A stretch of DNA of 64,000 nt from Mycolicibacterium lacusdiani (lineage in GTDB: Bacteria; Actinomycetota; Actinomycetes; Mycobacteriales; Mycobacteriaceae). Positions 35,378-44,500 of this stretch are shown piece after piece (positions within the stretch are counted from its first letter, which is position 1; every line of letters begins with the position of its first letter). The notes beneath the pieces are model-generated. The model did no database searches, was not told the DNA's origin, and worked only from the letters and a program-made list of their open reading frames with translations. The position numbers were made by a program, and so were the translations under genes. The stretch is from NCBI RefSeq assembly GCF_021916785.1, contig NZ_JAKCFC010000004.1, positions 100,881-164,880 on the forward strand. Reading direction: 5' to 3'.

Positions 35378-36478
35378 ATGGCGGACTCATGCGGATGCCA
35401 ATCCGATCAGGGGCATCCCATCTCGAGGCGGGCAATCCTGGCGTCGGCCCTCGCCAGCGGGGCAGTGCTGAGCGCGACGGCGGGCACTCCGAGAGCATCG
35501 GCGCAACCCACGCTCAGGCTGCCCGACACTGCGTTGATCACGCTGGGCGTGCAAGCCGGTCCGCCGCCCGTTCCCAACAAGACGGGAATCTCCTCGGCGC
35601 TCGTGGTCGGCGGCGACGTCTATCAAATCGATTGTGGCCTCGGCTCGCTCAACGCATTCACGAACGCGGGACTTCGCTTCGACGATCTGAAGAGCATGTT
35701 CATCACCCACCTGCACACCGACCACGTCGTCGACTACTTCAGCTTCTTCCTCTCGGGCGGCTACACCGCGGCGAAGGGCAAGGCCCCGGTGACCGTCTAC
35801 GGTCCCGGCCCGGCCGGCGGGTTACCGCCGAGCCGGGTCGGCAACGCGAACCCCGCCACGATCGATGTCGGCAGCCCGACGCCGGGGCTCGCCGCCACCA
35901 CGGCTGCCCTGCAGCAGGCGTTCGCCTATACCAACAACATCTTCATCCGCGACATGGGCACCGATGACATCGCTACCCTCGCCGACGTCGTCGAGATCGC
36001 CGTGCCGCCAGGCTCCGACTTCCTGAACCGCTCGCCGGTGATGGCACCGTTCCCGGTGATGTCCGACGGCAACGTGACTGTCACGGCGACACTGGTGTCC
36101 CACTACGACGTGTACCCGGCGTTCGCCTTCCGGTTCGACCTGCTGAAATCTGGTGTATCCGTTACGTTCTCCGGTGATACCACCAAGTCCGAGAACGTAA
36201 TTGCGTTGGCGCGGGATACGGACGTCCTCGTGCACGAGGCGCAGTTCAGTTTGGACGACGCCTACTACGGCAACAGATTCCCGCCGGACTATCTGGTGAA
36301 GTCGCATACCTCCGCAGAGCAGGTCGGCGAGGTGGCCGCCGCGGCGAACGCCAAGCACGTCGTCCTGAGCCACTACTCCCCGACGGACCTGCCCGACACA
36401 GAATGGCAGACCGCCGTAGGGAGGAATTACTCCGGCAAGATCACCGTTGCGCGCGACGGCCAGATCTTCGAACTCTGA
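35378..36478 (+). CDS. Exported metallo-beta-lactamase-fold hydrolase
   Basis: 366 residues. The N terminus carries a twin-arginine signal (SRRAILASALASGAVL, RR at 17-18, cut after ...RASAQ), so the enzyme is exported folded. The Zn site HLHTDH (His111, His113, Asp115, His116) and a later SGDTTKSEN and LSHYSP are of the RNase Z/arylsulfatase-type MBL fold. Substrate unknown; lactonase or phosphodiesterase are possible. Stand-alone, convergent with the amidohydrolase. Confidence 0.85.
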   Translation: MADSCGCQSDQGHPISRRAILASALASGAVLSATAGTPRASAQPTLRLPDTALITLGVQAGPPPVPNKTGISSALVVGGDVYQIDCGLGSLNAFTNAGLRFDDLKSMFITHLHTDHVVDYFSFFLSGGYTAAKGKAPVTVYGPGPAGGLPPSRVGNANPATIDVGSPTPGLAATTAALQQAFAYTNNIFIRDMGTDDIATLADVVEIAVPPGSDFLNRSPVMAPFPVMSDGNVTVTATLVSHYDVYPAFAFRFDLLKSGVSVTFSGDTTKSENVIALARDTDVLVHEAQFSLDDAYYGNRFPPDYLVKSHTSAEQVGEVAAAANAKHVVLSHYSPTDLPDTEWQTAVGRNYSGKITVARDGQIFEL

Positions 36479-36483
36479 GCGTC

Positions 36484-37470
36484 CTAACCGCCCAGATGCC
36501 GGGGGAGTCGGTCACCGAACAGCCGAATCGCGTTCTCGGAAGCGACATTCCGGCGGTCGCCATCTTCCATGGGAAATGACGACAGGAAGTTGGCACCGTC
36601 GGCGTTGTCGTCCATGGGGTAGTCCACGGAGAACATGACCCGGTCGGCGCCCATGACCTCGAGGGTGCAGGCGAAGGCCGGCGGGCAGAAGTTGCCGCTC
36701 GTCGTGACGTGGAAGTTGGTGAGCAGGTACTCAGACGGCAGGCGTCGAAGACTCCTCGTCGAATCCCCACCGAGCCCGTAGTAGCGGTCGATCCGATAGG
36801 CGGCGAACGGCAACATCTCGCCGAGGTGACCAATGATCATCTGTAGCCCGGGGAACTTGTCGAAGAGGCCCGAGTAGATGAGCCGCAGCACGTGGGTCCC
36901 CGCCTCGGCGGCGAATCCCCAAGACGCGAGGTGCAGACCCTCGGCGACATAGGGCTTGAACCAGGCCTCCATCACCGCGGGATGCGGCGTCGTGGGGTGC
37001 AGATAGATCGGCGCCGCCAGGGCTTCGGCGCGCTCGAACAGTGCTTCGTATGGCGGATCGTCCAGGTAGCGACCCTGGCAGTGCCCGTTGATGAGTGCGC
37101 CCACGAGTCCTAGATCGGTGACGGCGCGCTCGAGTTCGTCGGCCGCGGCGTCTGGGTCCTGGGTCGCCAGTGTGGCGAAGCCGCCGAAGCGGCCGGGGTT
37201 CGACCGAACGCTCTCGGCCAACTCGTCGTTGGCGCCGCGGGCGAGGTCGATCGCAGTGGCCACGTCCCCTTCCTCCTGCACGCCCGGGTCGAACAGCGAC
37301 ATGATCTGGAAGTCGATGCCGGCGGCGTCCATCTGCTCGAGACGCAGGGTCCCCCGGTCGTACAATCGCTGGTGCGCAACCGGATCGTGGGACTTCAGCC
37401 AGGTGGCGACGGGGTTTCCGACACTCGCCGGATCCCAGGCGAAGTGCTCTTCCAGTGCGATCAACGGCAT
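36484..37470 (-). CDS. Amidohydrolase-family decarboxylase-like enzyme
   Basis: 328-residue TIM-barrel protein of the amidohydrolase_2 family. It has IALEEHFAWD (E-x-H start), GALINGHCQGRYLDDP, PIYLHPTTPHP, IIGHLGEMLPF and VMFSVDYP, the order seen in gamma-resorcylate/2,3-dihydroxybenzoate decarboxylases. May decarboxylate a hydroxybenzoate or act as a hydrolase. Ends 5 bp from the convergent gene. Confidence 0.8.
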   Translation of the reverse strand: MPLIALEEHFAWDPASVGNPVATWLKSHDPVAHQRLYDRGTLRLEQMDAAGIDFQIMSLFDPGVQEEGDVATAIDLARGANDELAESVRSNPGRFGGFATLATQDPDAAADELERAVTDLGLVGALINGHCQGRYLDDPPYEALFERAEALAAPIYLHPTTPHPAVMEAWFKPYVAEGLHLASWGFAAEAGTHVLRLIYSGLFDKFPGLQMIIGHLGEMLPFAAYRIDRYYGLGGDSTRSLRRLPSEYLLTNFHVTTSGNFCPPAFACTLEVMGADRVMFSVDYPMDDNADGANFLSSFPMEDGDRRNVASENAIRLFGDRLPRHLGG

Positions 37471-37600
37471 GCGGCACCCCTACGGTCAGACGACACGAGC
37501 GCAATCGTTCGTGAAGGTATCCCATCATCGGCCGCCGCCATCGGCGTCGGGCGTAACGTCATGAACAGGCTCTTCAGACACAGGAGCCGGAGGAAGGGCC

Positions 37601-37918
37601 ATGAAGCCCAAGCACCACCCATCCACGAGTTTCCGGTCCGCGCGCCTGCGGCGCCTGACGGAGCGGCTCGAGGGCATCAGGCGACGCCGCTCCGAACTCG
37701 CCGTCGGTCGGCCCATCACACCCGATGACGCCGAGACCGCTCGCCTCAACAGCGTCGCGGCCAGCATGCAGGCGGCCCTCGCGCACGACAGGTTGGCGGA
37801 GTTCCACGATCGGGCAGCCGCAGGTAGGCGGACTCCTGATGCAGAACGTCACCGCGCTGCCTCGGCTGCCCACCGCGAGGCGAGCGACGACGACCTCCGT
37901 TCGGCTTTCGAGCAGTAG
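37601..37918 (+). CDS. Small charged hypothetical protein
   Basis: 105 residues, Arg/Ala-rich and predicted all helical (LRRLTERLEGIRRRRSELAVG; AALAHDRLAEFHDRAAAG). No recognised domain. AAGGGCC before the ATG. It precedes the GAF-ANTAR gene by 92 bp and may be in the same unit. Confidence 0.55.
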   Translation: MKPKHHPSTSFRSARLRRLTERLEGIRRRRSELAVGRPITPDDAETARLNSVAASMQAALAHDRLAEFHDRAAAGRRTPDAERHRAASAAHREASDDDLRSAFEQ

Positions 37919-38010
37919 AACGAGTTCTCACCGTCGGCCATGGCGAGGCGCATACTGAAGCCCTGACCGCCAGCACGAACCCTCCATCGCGGCAGCGGGA
38001 AGTAGCTCCC

Positions 38011-38694
38011 ATGACGAGCCGCGAAGACCACGACACGTTCTTGCGTACGGCGATGCACGACATCGCCGACCACCTCAGCCGTCATGACGACATCGGCGAC
38101 ACCCTGGCCTCGGTCACGGCGTCGGCGGTCGAACTCATCGACGGCATCGACTACGCGGACGTCCTGATGATCACCGATGGCGAGTTCCGCTCGGTCAAGC
38201 CGACGACGCCGATGCTCAGCGAGTTGGACCAGCTGCAACAGCAGGCCGGCGAGGGTCCCTGTCTCGAGGCCGTGGTCACCGACTCGATCATCCGCTGTCC
38301 CGACCTGTCGAGCGACGAACGTTGGCCCCGCTTCGCTGCGGGCGCGGTCGAACGCGGCGTCTACAGCATGCTGTCCTTCCAGCTCTATACGACCGACAAC
38401 GGTGGCGGTGCACTCAATCTCTTCGGTCGCAAACGCCAGACGTTCGACACGGCTTCGGAGACCGTCGGCGCCATGCTGGCCACACAGGCGGCCATAGCGA
38501 TCATCGCCAGCAACCGGCACACTCAGTTCGAGTCGGCACTGGCCAGCCGCGATTTGATCGGTCAAGCGAAGGGCATTCTCATGGAACGCTTCTCGATCGA
38601 CTCGGTCGCAGCCTTCAACATGCTGCGCACGCTGTCGCAGACCAGCAACGAAAAGCTTTGGCACATTGCGCAGCGCGTCGTCGACAGTCGCTGA
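38011..38694 (+). CDS. GAF-ANTAR RNA-binding antiterminator
   Basis: 227-residue protein: GAF sensor (about 20-160; GEGPCLEAVVTDSIIRCPDLSSDERWPRF) and C-terminal ANTAR three-helix domain (about 172-225; LIGQAKGILMERFSIDSVAAFNML, then W in LWHIAQRVV). ANTAR domains bind paired hexaloop hairpins in mRNA leaders to prevent termination. The mycobacterial family has many members of unknown signal. Confidence 0.87.
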   Translation: MTSREDHDTFLRTAMHDIADHLSRHDDIGDTLASVTASAVELIDGIDYADVLMITDGEFRSVKPTTPMLSELDQLQQQAGEGPCLEAVVTDSIIRCPDLSSDERWPRFAAGAVERGVYSMLSFQLYTTDNGGGALNLFGRKRQTFDTASETVGAMLATQAAIAIIASNRHTQFESALASRDLIGQAKGILMERFSIDSVAAFNMLRTLSQTSNEKLWHIAQRVVDSR

Positions 38695-38725
38695 CGGGCC
38701 GGCCGCCTACTAAATTCGTCGCGTC

Positions 38726-38750
38726 GTTTCGACGCGAACTCGCCGGGTAT
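38726..38750 (+). promoter_or_regulatory. SigF-type promoter of MPT63-like gene
   Basis: GTTT (38726-38729), 15-bp spacer, GGGTAT (38745-38750): an exact match to the mycobacterial SigF pattern GTTT-N15-17-GGGTAT. It lies 42 bp before the start at 38792. Suggests stationary-phase or stress expression. Confidence 0.65.
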
Positions 38751-38791
38751 CGGTGCTGTGACCAACCAGCACTGCACGAGGAGTCCACAGC

Positions 38792-39466
38792 GTGAAGACA
38801 GAGAAGCTCGTGGTCGCCGTCGCGGCCACCGCAGTTGCATTCGGCATCGGCGTCGCTCCCTCGGCGTCGGCCGCGGGCAATGTCCAGACCGTGGGCATCG
38901 AAGAACTGCTGCGAGACCCCACCGGCACGGAGATCGCCTACACGGTGACCAAGATCGTCCCCAGCGGCGATTCCGTCGCGTACCCGGTCGGTGGCCGACT
39001 CTACGAGGCGACGGTGATGGCCAGAGCGCTACGGGGAACGGTCAATCCAGTCGTGCCGTTCTTCAACGCCCGTTCGGCGAGCGGAGCCAACTACCCCGCA
39101 CTCGCCCAGGTGTCGACGCTGAGCGCAGGCCCACTCTTCGAAGGTAATACGACGACCGGCAAGGTCTACTTCGACGTGGTGGGCGACCTGCCGAACAGCG
39201 TCGTCTACGACAACGGACCCGAGGACCTATTGACCTGGGTCCAGGCCGGCGAAGCGATGCCCGGCGGAGCCTCCGGCGGTGGATCGACGGGCGAGGGCGG
39301 TGGCGGCTCGCAAGGAGTTACCGGGTCGACGGGACCCAACAACGTCAGTACCTCGACGTCCGGCGGCGAGTCCGGGAACACCGGTGAAGGCGGCACCGAA
39401 GGCGGCGGCGGGAATCTCGATTCCGGTGGCGGTGCCGGCGCACCCAACGGCGACACGGGCGACTGA
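38792..39466 (+). CDS. MPT63-like secreted protein with Gly-rich tail
   Basis: 224 residues. Sec signal peptide (about 1-28, ending SASAAG), then an MPT63/DUF1942 immunoglobulin-like domain (about 29-150) with GRLYEATVMARALRG and TGKVYFDV. The last 75 residues are a low-complexity Gly/Ser/Thr/Glu tail not found in MPT63 itself (159 residues). Secreted; function of MPT63 unknown. Preceded by a SigF-type promoter and GGAG near the start. Confidence 0.82.
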   Translation: MKTEKLVVAVAATAVAFGIGVAPSASAAGNVQTVGIEELLRDPTGTEIAYTVTKIVPSGDSVAYPVGGRLYEATVMARALRGTVNPVVPFFNARSASGANYPALAQVSTLSAGPLFEGNTTTGKVYFDVVGDLPNSVVYDNGPEDLLTWVQAGEAMPGGASGGGSTGEGGGGSQGVTGSTGPNNVSTSTSGGESGNTGEGGTEGGGGNLDSGGGAGAPNGDTGD

Positions 39467-39474
39467 CCCGACCG

Positions 39475-40923
39475 TCAGGAGCTGATGTCCGTTGGCACCC
39501 AGTTCCCGTGGAAGCCGGCGGGAACTCGGTGCGGCAGCTTGATGGCGGCCACCTGATCGAGCGTGCGGGCGTCGACGATGACCAGCTCACTGCGGTCCGT
39601 CGGCCGGTCGTAGACGTACCCCATCAGTACGCCGTCGTCCTCATCGGCGTCGGGCGAGGACGGATGAAACACGAACTCGCTCAGCGCCTTGTCGACCCCG
39701 AACGACCGTGCCTGGCCGTTGCCGCCCGTGAAGTCGTGCTTGAGCAGCGTGCCGGCACCGGCGGTGCCCTCGCCGACCGCAGGCGCATAGCCGTACCGAT
39801 GCCGCTTGCCGACGAGACGTTCGTCGACGCGGGGAAACTCCTGCGCCCGATCGTCGATTCGCGACTCGCGCACCTTGCCGTCAGCGAGGTCGACCGTCCA
39901 GCGATCCAGCGTGGGCGGCCCCTCGTTCGGCCCGAGGTGATCGGTGTCGAACATCTTCGGGTGGCGGATGACGTCGAGTACGACGGTGTCGCCTTCGTCG
40001 TAGGCGTTCATCGGATGGAAGACGTAGCAGGGCTCGACGTCGAACCAACGCACGTCGGCGCTTCCGCCGTCACGCGGCATGACACCGACCCTGGCGGGGT
40101 ACTGGGTATTCCACGAGTACGGGAAGCGCCGGTCGGCGCTCATGCCCGACGGCGTTCTGGCGCTGATCGGATCGGGGATGCGAACCCGACCGATCAACGC
40201 CGACAACAGGAGTCGAGCGGGCAGGCGTAGCCCCCGCGGAACCGTCATCTCCGCAGCCTGGCGGCTGTCGAACGTCACAGGGAGGTCGTAGAAGACGACG
40301 TGCCGCTCGGTCAGCGAGAAGTCGTGCATCATCGGGCTGCCGGTGACCTCGATGTCGACGGTGCGCCGCGCTTGGCCGTCGATGCCGATCACCGAGTACT
40401 GCACGGTGTTGCCGCGGTACATGTTGTACGAAACCGCATGCAGCTCACCCGTTTCCGGGTCGCGCTTCGGGTGCGCGGTGTAGCCGCCGGTGAGCTTCCC
40501 GTCGAAGTCGCACGGTCCGACGGTGTCCAGTTCGTCGGTCAACTCGTAGGTGGCGACGCCGCCCTCGACCAGCGCGAGCGTCTTGCCCGCGTGACCGATC
40601 ACGTTGGTGTTGGCGCCCATCCCGGAGATGCCGAAGTGCCGGTATGACGGCGTCTCCCCGAGCATGCGGGCGGCATGCGGGCTGCGCACCCACCGGTTGC
40701 GGTACCACTGCGCCTTGCCGTCGCGGAGGCGCATGCCATGCACCATGCCGTCGCCGACGAACCAGTGGTACAGCTCGGGATCGATCTCGCCGATGGGGTT
40801 CGGACCGTTGCGTAGGTACCGCCCGTCCAGGTAGTCGGGGATGGCGCCGGTCACCTCGAGGTCGGTGAGCGTGAACTCCTCGCTGACCGGTGCGAACGAG
40901 TCTTCCAAGTAGCGGTTGGTCAT
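39475..40923 (-). CDS. Carotenoid cleavage oxygenase
   Basis: 482-residue non-heme iron oxygenase of the RPE65/CCO family. N-terminal YLRNGPNP motif, then four iron-ligand His: TAHPKRD, MMHDFSLTERH, YVFHPMN and GFHGNWVP. It would cleave a C=C bond of a carotenoid, apocarotenoid or stilbene. Divergent from a TetR gene, with two palindromic operators between, so it is under TetR control. Confidence 0.92.
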   Translation of the reverse strand: MTNRYLEDSFAPVSEEFTLTDLEVTGAIPDYLDGRYLRNGPNPIGEIDPELYHWFVGDGMVHGMRLRDGKAQWYRNRWVRSPHAARMLGETPSYRHFGISGMGANTNVIGHAGKTLALVEGGVATYELTDELDTVGPCDFDGKLTGGYTAHPKRDPETGELHAVSYNMYRGNTVQYSVIGIDGQARRTVDIEVTGSPMMHDFSLTERHVVFYDLPVTFDSRQAAEMTVPRGLRLPARLLLSALIGRVRIPDPISARTPSGMSADRRFPYSWNTQYPARVGVMPRDGGSADVRWFDVEPCYVFHPMNAYDEGDTVVLDVIRHPKMFDTDHLGPNEGPPTLDRWTVDLADGKVRESRIDDRAQEFPRVDERLVGKRHRYGYAPAVGEGTAGAGTLLKHDFTGGNGQARSFGVDKALSEFVFHPSSPDADEDDGVLMGYVYDRPTDRSELVIVDARTLDQVAAIKLPHRVPAGFHGNWVPTDISS

Positions 40924-40934
40924 GACGTGCCCTC

Positions 40935-40949
40935 CATAACGGTGTTATG
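40935..40949. promoter_or_regulatory. TetR operator 1
   Basis: CATAAC-GGT-GTTATG, perfect palindrome 12 bp upstream of the carotenoid oxygenase start. Same core (ATAAC-N3-GTTAT) as operator 2. Confidence 0.7.
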
Positions 40950-40961
40950 CCTTACCCATGT

Positions 40962-40974
40962 ATAACAGCGTTAT
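40962..40974. promoter_or_regulatory. TetR operator 2
   Basis: ATAAC-AGC-GTTAT, the same core as operator 1, with centres 26 bp apart. It is just upstream of the TetR start (40990). Paired sites suit cooperative binding and auto-repression. Confidence 0.7.
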
Positions 40975-40989
40975 GGCAAGATCGCAAGG

Positions 40990-41643
40990 GTGAGTGACGT
41001 TCGGGAGCGACTGATCGACGGCGGCCTGCGGCTTCTGGAACGCGACGGCCTCCAGTCGCTCAGCGTGCGCAACCTCGCCGCCGAGGTCGGCACGTCGACC
41101 ATGGCGGTCTACACGCACTTCGGGGGGATGACCGGCGTCATCGAGGCAGTCGCGAACGAAGCCTTCTCGCGATTCGGCGACGCCCTGACCGACGCCGAGG
41201 AGACCGCCGACCCCGTCGCGGACTTCTTCGTGATGGGCGCCGCCTACCGGAGGTTCGCGCTCGCGAACCCCCAGCGATACCAACTCATCTTCGGCGCCGC
41301 GGCACCAACGTCGGTCGCCGGATCCCGCACCGACGTCACCAGCACCGGCAGCGCCACCGACCGCTCCGAATCGGCGGCATCGTTCGAGGCGCTGCGCAAT
41401 GCCGTGCGGCGCATGATCGCGGCGGGTCGCATCCGCGACGACGGCGAGCTGAACATCGCCGGCCGGCTCTGGAGCCTGGTCCACGGCGCGGTGATGCTCG
41501 AGTTGGCAGGATTCTTCGGGCACGAGGGCCACGGACTCACCCACGTCCTCGCTCCACTGACGCTCGACACCATCGTCGGGATGGGCGACGAGCGAGACAG
41601 GACGACCGAATCCCTCAGCAGGGCAATGGCGTCGGTGTCGTGA
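40990..41643 (+). CDS. TetR-family regulator of the carotenoid oxygenase
   Basis: 217 residues. N-terminal helix-turn-helix (about 8-50): LSVRNLAAEVGTSTMAVYTHFGG. The C-terminal part (VMGAAYRRFALANPQRYQLIFG) is the TetR_C type common in mycobacteria. GTG 40990. Divergent from the carotenoid oxygenase with twin operators. Confidence 0.9.
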   Translation: MSDVRERLIDGGLRLLERDGLQSLSVRNLAAEVGTSTMAVYTHFGGMTGVIEAVANEAFSRFGDALTDAEETADPVADFFVMGAAYRRFALANPQRYQLIFGAAAPTSVAGSRTDVTSTGSATDRSESAASFEALRNAVRRMIAAGRIRDDGELNIAGRLWSLVHGAVMLELAGFFGHEGHGLTHVLAPLTLDTIVGMGDERDRTTESLSRAMASVS

Positions 41644-41670
41644 CCGGTCGAGTGACCCCCGGGATGGACC

Positions 41671-42108
41671 TCACACCGTGATCAGCAGCTCGGCGCCCGG
41701 GTGCGAACTGAGCGTGATGACGACGTCTCCCGGGCCCGTTGCGAACGTGGTGTTGGCATAGCCGACGAAGCCGTAGTGCCCATCGATCGTCGAGACCGCG
41801 CTGATGTCGCCGGTCCCCGACGCTCCCGTCTGGCGGTTCTGCCACGCGGCGGAGACGGTGAGCGCACAGGAGCCGTCGTATGTGCCTGCGTCGTAGTTGA
41901 TCGCAACGCGTACGCCGTTCTCGACGCGGTCGTCGACCTGGATCGGCGCCACCTGCGCCTCGGCGCTGACACTGCCGGCGCACGTCGGAGACGCCACCAC
42001 CGGAACTCGACCGAGTTGGGCGAAGCCGTCGGCGTGGGCCGTCGACACGGACGACCAGGTCGCGGCCATCGCGACCACCAGGGCGCCGGCGACACGGAAC
42101 GGAGTCAT
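41671..42108 (-). CDS. Small secreted protein, hypothetical
   Basis: 145 residues with a Sec signal peptide (about 1-27, AHADG) and a beta-rich mature domain of about 118 residues with two Cys (PTCAGSVS; GSCALTV) likely forming a disulfide. No family recognised. Convergent with the TetR gene. Confidence 0.7.
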   Translation of the reverse strand: MTPFRVAGALVVAMAATWSSVSTAHADGFAQLGRVPVVASPTCAGSVSAEAQVAPIQVDDRVENGVRVAINYDAGTYDGSCALTVSAAWQNRQTGASGTGDISAVSTIDGHYGFVGYANTTFATGPGDVVITLSSHPGAELLITV

Positions 42109-42166
42109 GCCGTGATCATCGGCGGGCAGGGCTGCGGTGTTTCAGGCTGACCACTCCGGCGTCCCG

Positions 42167-43207
42167 TCAGCCGTGCGGCGTGATGACGGCGCGGCCCTGG
42201 ATGCCGCCGTGGTGCAGGAGGTCGTAGGCGTGCGCTGCCTGATCGAGTGTGAAGTGCTCGACGAGCATCTTGATCTTGCCGCGCTGGGCCAGGGCGATGA
42301 CGTCGATCAACTCAGGAATGGATCCCCAGAATGGCGACGCGACGGAGCACTCCGTTGCGGGGCTGTGAAAGTTCACCGGAAGCGCGGCGTTCCCGAGTCC
42401 GACGATCGTGATGTGTCCGAGAACTCGAGACACCCGAGCTGCGGTGGCCAACGTGGGGTCGATGCCGACGAAGTCGAGGACGACTTCGGCACCCTGTCCC
42501 CCTGTGATGTCCTTGATCCGCGTGATGCCATCGTCACCCGATGCCAGTGCCTCGTCGGCGCCCATCTGCTTGGCGATCGTCAACTTGTCGGGTGAGGTGT
42601 CGAGTGCCACGACGGTGGTCGCGCCACTCAGCGCCTTGAGTACTTGAATGGCCATCTGACCCAGGCCGCCCGCGCCGATGACGACGGCGGTCGAGCCCGG
42701 GCCGAGCAGGTGCAGCGAGCGCTTCACCGCGTGATAGCTCGTCAGTCCGGCGTCGGTGAGCGGTGCGGCCTCGCGCGGATCCAACCGTCCCAGCGGTATC
42801 AGATATCGGGTGGCGGGGACGAGGAGGTACTCGGCCATCCCGCCGTTCGTGCCGCCGAGACCGCCGGGGCTGGGCTTTCCCGCCGTCTGGCAATAGTTCT
42901 CCATACCCTGACGGCAGTTCATGCAGAGTCCACAACCCCACGGCCCGTAGACGATCACCGGGTCGCCGGGCGCGAATCCCGTTGCGCCGGATCCCATCTG
43001 CTCCACCCAGCCGGCATTCTCGTGGCCGAGCGTGAAGGGCAGCGTCACGGACGACGATCCCGCTGGGGCCTCGAGGAGGTGCAGGTCGGAGTGGCAGGCG
43101 CCGGCGCCTCCGACCTTGATCAGTACCTCCCCCGGGCCCGGCTCGGGTACAGGCACCTCTCGAAGCTGGCCCGGCCGTTGCCATTCGACGAACTGGAAGG
43201 CCTTCAT
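42167..43207 (-). CDS. Zinc-dependent alcohol dehydrogenase
   Basis: 346-residue medium-chain dehydrogenase. Catalytic Zn ligands Cys38, His62 with Glu63; structural Zn cysteines 92, 95, 98, 106 (GPWGCGLCMNCRQGMENYC); NAD(P)-binding GAGGLGQ. It would oxidise an alcohol, e.g. the product of the P450 upstream in the same operon. Only 2 bp separate it from the P450 stop. Confidence 0.92.
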   Translation of the reverse strand: MKAFQFVEWQRPGQLREVPVPEPGPGEVLIKVGGAGACHSDLHLLEAPAGSSSVTLPFTLGHENAGWVEQMGSGATGFAPGDPVIVYGPWGCGLCMNCRQGMENYCQTAGKPSPGGLGGTNGGMAEYLLVPATRYLIPLGRLDPREAAPLTDAGLTSYHAVKRSLHLLGPGSTAVVIGAGGLGQMAIQVLKALSGATTVVALDTSPDKLTIAKQMGADEALASGDDGITRIKDITGGQGAEVVLDFVGIDPTLATAARVSRVLGHITIVGLGNAALPVNFHSPATECSVASPFWGSIPELIDVIALAQRGKIKMLVEHFTLDQAAHAYDLLHHGGIQGRAVITPHG

Positions 43208-43209
43208 CA

Positions 43210-44487
43210 CTAGCCGGTGATCTGGTCGAACTCGATCTCGAGGTGCAGGGGGCCGCGGAACACCTGATTCACCCGGTACGGCGGGGGGTCGACGACCAGA
43301 CGTGGGTTGTCGACCCGTCGGAGGAAGGTCTCCAGCGCGATGTTGACCTCCAGTCGTGCGAGCGGTCCTCCGACGCAACTGTGCACGCCGCGGCCCCAGC
43401 CCACGTGCTGGTTGTCGGGCCGCTGTACGTCGAACGCGTTCGGGTCGGGGAATCGCCTCGGGTCGCGGTTGGCGGCGCCGTAGAGCAAGTGCACCGCAGA
43501 TCCGGCCGGGATGACCGTGCCGCCGACCTCGACGTCGGCGGTGACGCTGCGGCTGGGAAAGAACTGCACGGCCGACTGCAGCCGAAGTACCTCCTCGATC
43601 GCCTTGGGGATCAGCTCGGGCTTCTCGTGCAGCAAGTCGATGGACTCGGGGTGACGCAACAGCGTCAGCACGCAGTGCGCGATGGTGTTCACCGTGGAGT
43701 CGTGACCGGCGATCAACAGCAGCATGGCGTTGGCGGCCGCCTCCTGCGGGGTCATCGGACCGTCGGGGCCGTCGTGGTCGTTGACCATCTTCGAAAGGAC
43801 GTTGTCCTGTGGTTCGGCGAGGAATCCTTGGACCAGGTCGGCCATGTAGGCGGTGAGCGCCGCAATGCTCTCCTTGCCCTTGGCGTTGCGAGCTCGCCCT
43901 TCTTCGGTGGCGGCATCCGGCCCCAGGTCCGCGCCGGCCATGAAGTCGAAGATCCACCCGTGGAAGGTGGGCTCGTCCTTCAGCGGGACGCCGAGGATCT
44001 GGCAGATCACCGCAACGGGAACGGGGTAGGCGTAGTCGTCGACGACGTCGAAGACGTTGCCGCCCTTGGCCTTGACGTTGTTCAAGGAGTCATCGCAGAG
44101 CGCCTGAATGTCGGCTGCCATGTTGGGAATGACGTTCGGCGAGTGCGGGGGCGCGAAGTGCCGCATCACTTGCCTGCGCTGCCTGTCGTGCTTGGCGGGG
44201 TCGGACACGATGAGACTCGGTTCTCGGCCGTAGGCAGCCATGTGCTCGGCGCCGACGTCAGCCCTCGCATCCGCCGGTTGCTTCGAGATCGGGCTTCGGC
44301 TGATGTCGGAACTCACGTGAGGGTCGTGGGCGAGCTGGAGCAGCTCGCGGTAGCCGGTCACGACGTACACCCGGTCGGCCACCTGCACGACGGGCGTCTC
44401 GCGAAGTTCGTCGAAGAATCGATAGGGATCGTGACGGTTCTCGTACTTCATCGCCTCGGTCCAGGCCGTGGTCGCTGCGGTCGTCAT
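43210..44487 (-). CDS. Cytochrome P450
   Basis: 425-residue soluble P450. Heme-thiolate Cys371 in GWGRGVHSCVGGPLARLE (W where F is usual), ExxR at 299-302 and I-helix AGHDST at 260-265. It lies downstream of its own reductase and ferredoxin, so it is a class I enzyme. Substrate unknown; terpenoid- or alkane-type hydroxylation followed by alcohol oxidation is a reasonable guess. Confidence 0.94.
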   Translation of the reverse strand: MTTAATTAWTEAMKYENRHDPYRFFDELRETPVVQVADRVYVVTGYRELLQLAHDPHVSSDISRSPISKQPADARADVGAEHMAAYGREPSLIVSDPAKHDRQRRQVMRHFAPPHSPNVIPNMAADIQALCDDSLNNVKAKGGNVFDVVDDYAYPVPVAVICQILGVPLKDEPTFHGWIFDFMAGADLGPDAATEEGRARNAKGKESIAALTAYMADLVQGFLAEPQDNVLSKMVNDHDGPDGPMTPQEAAANAMLLLIAGHDSTVNTIAHCVLTLLRHPESIDLLHEKPELIPKAIEEVLRLQSAVQFFPSRSVTADVEVGGTVIPAGSAVHLLYGAANRDPRRFPDPNAFDVQRPDNQHVGWGRGVHSCVGGPLARLEVNIALETFLRRVDNPRLVVDPPPYRVNQVFRGPLHLEIEFDQITG

Positions 44488-44500
44488 CTCGAGTCCGTTT

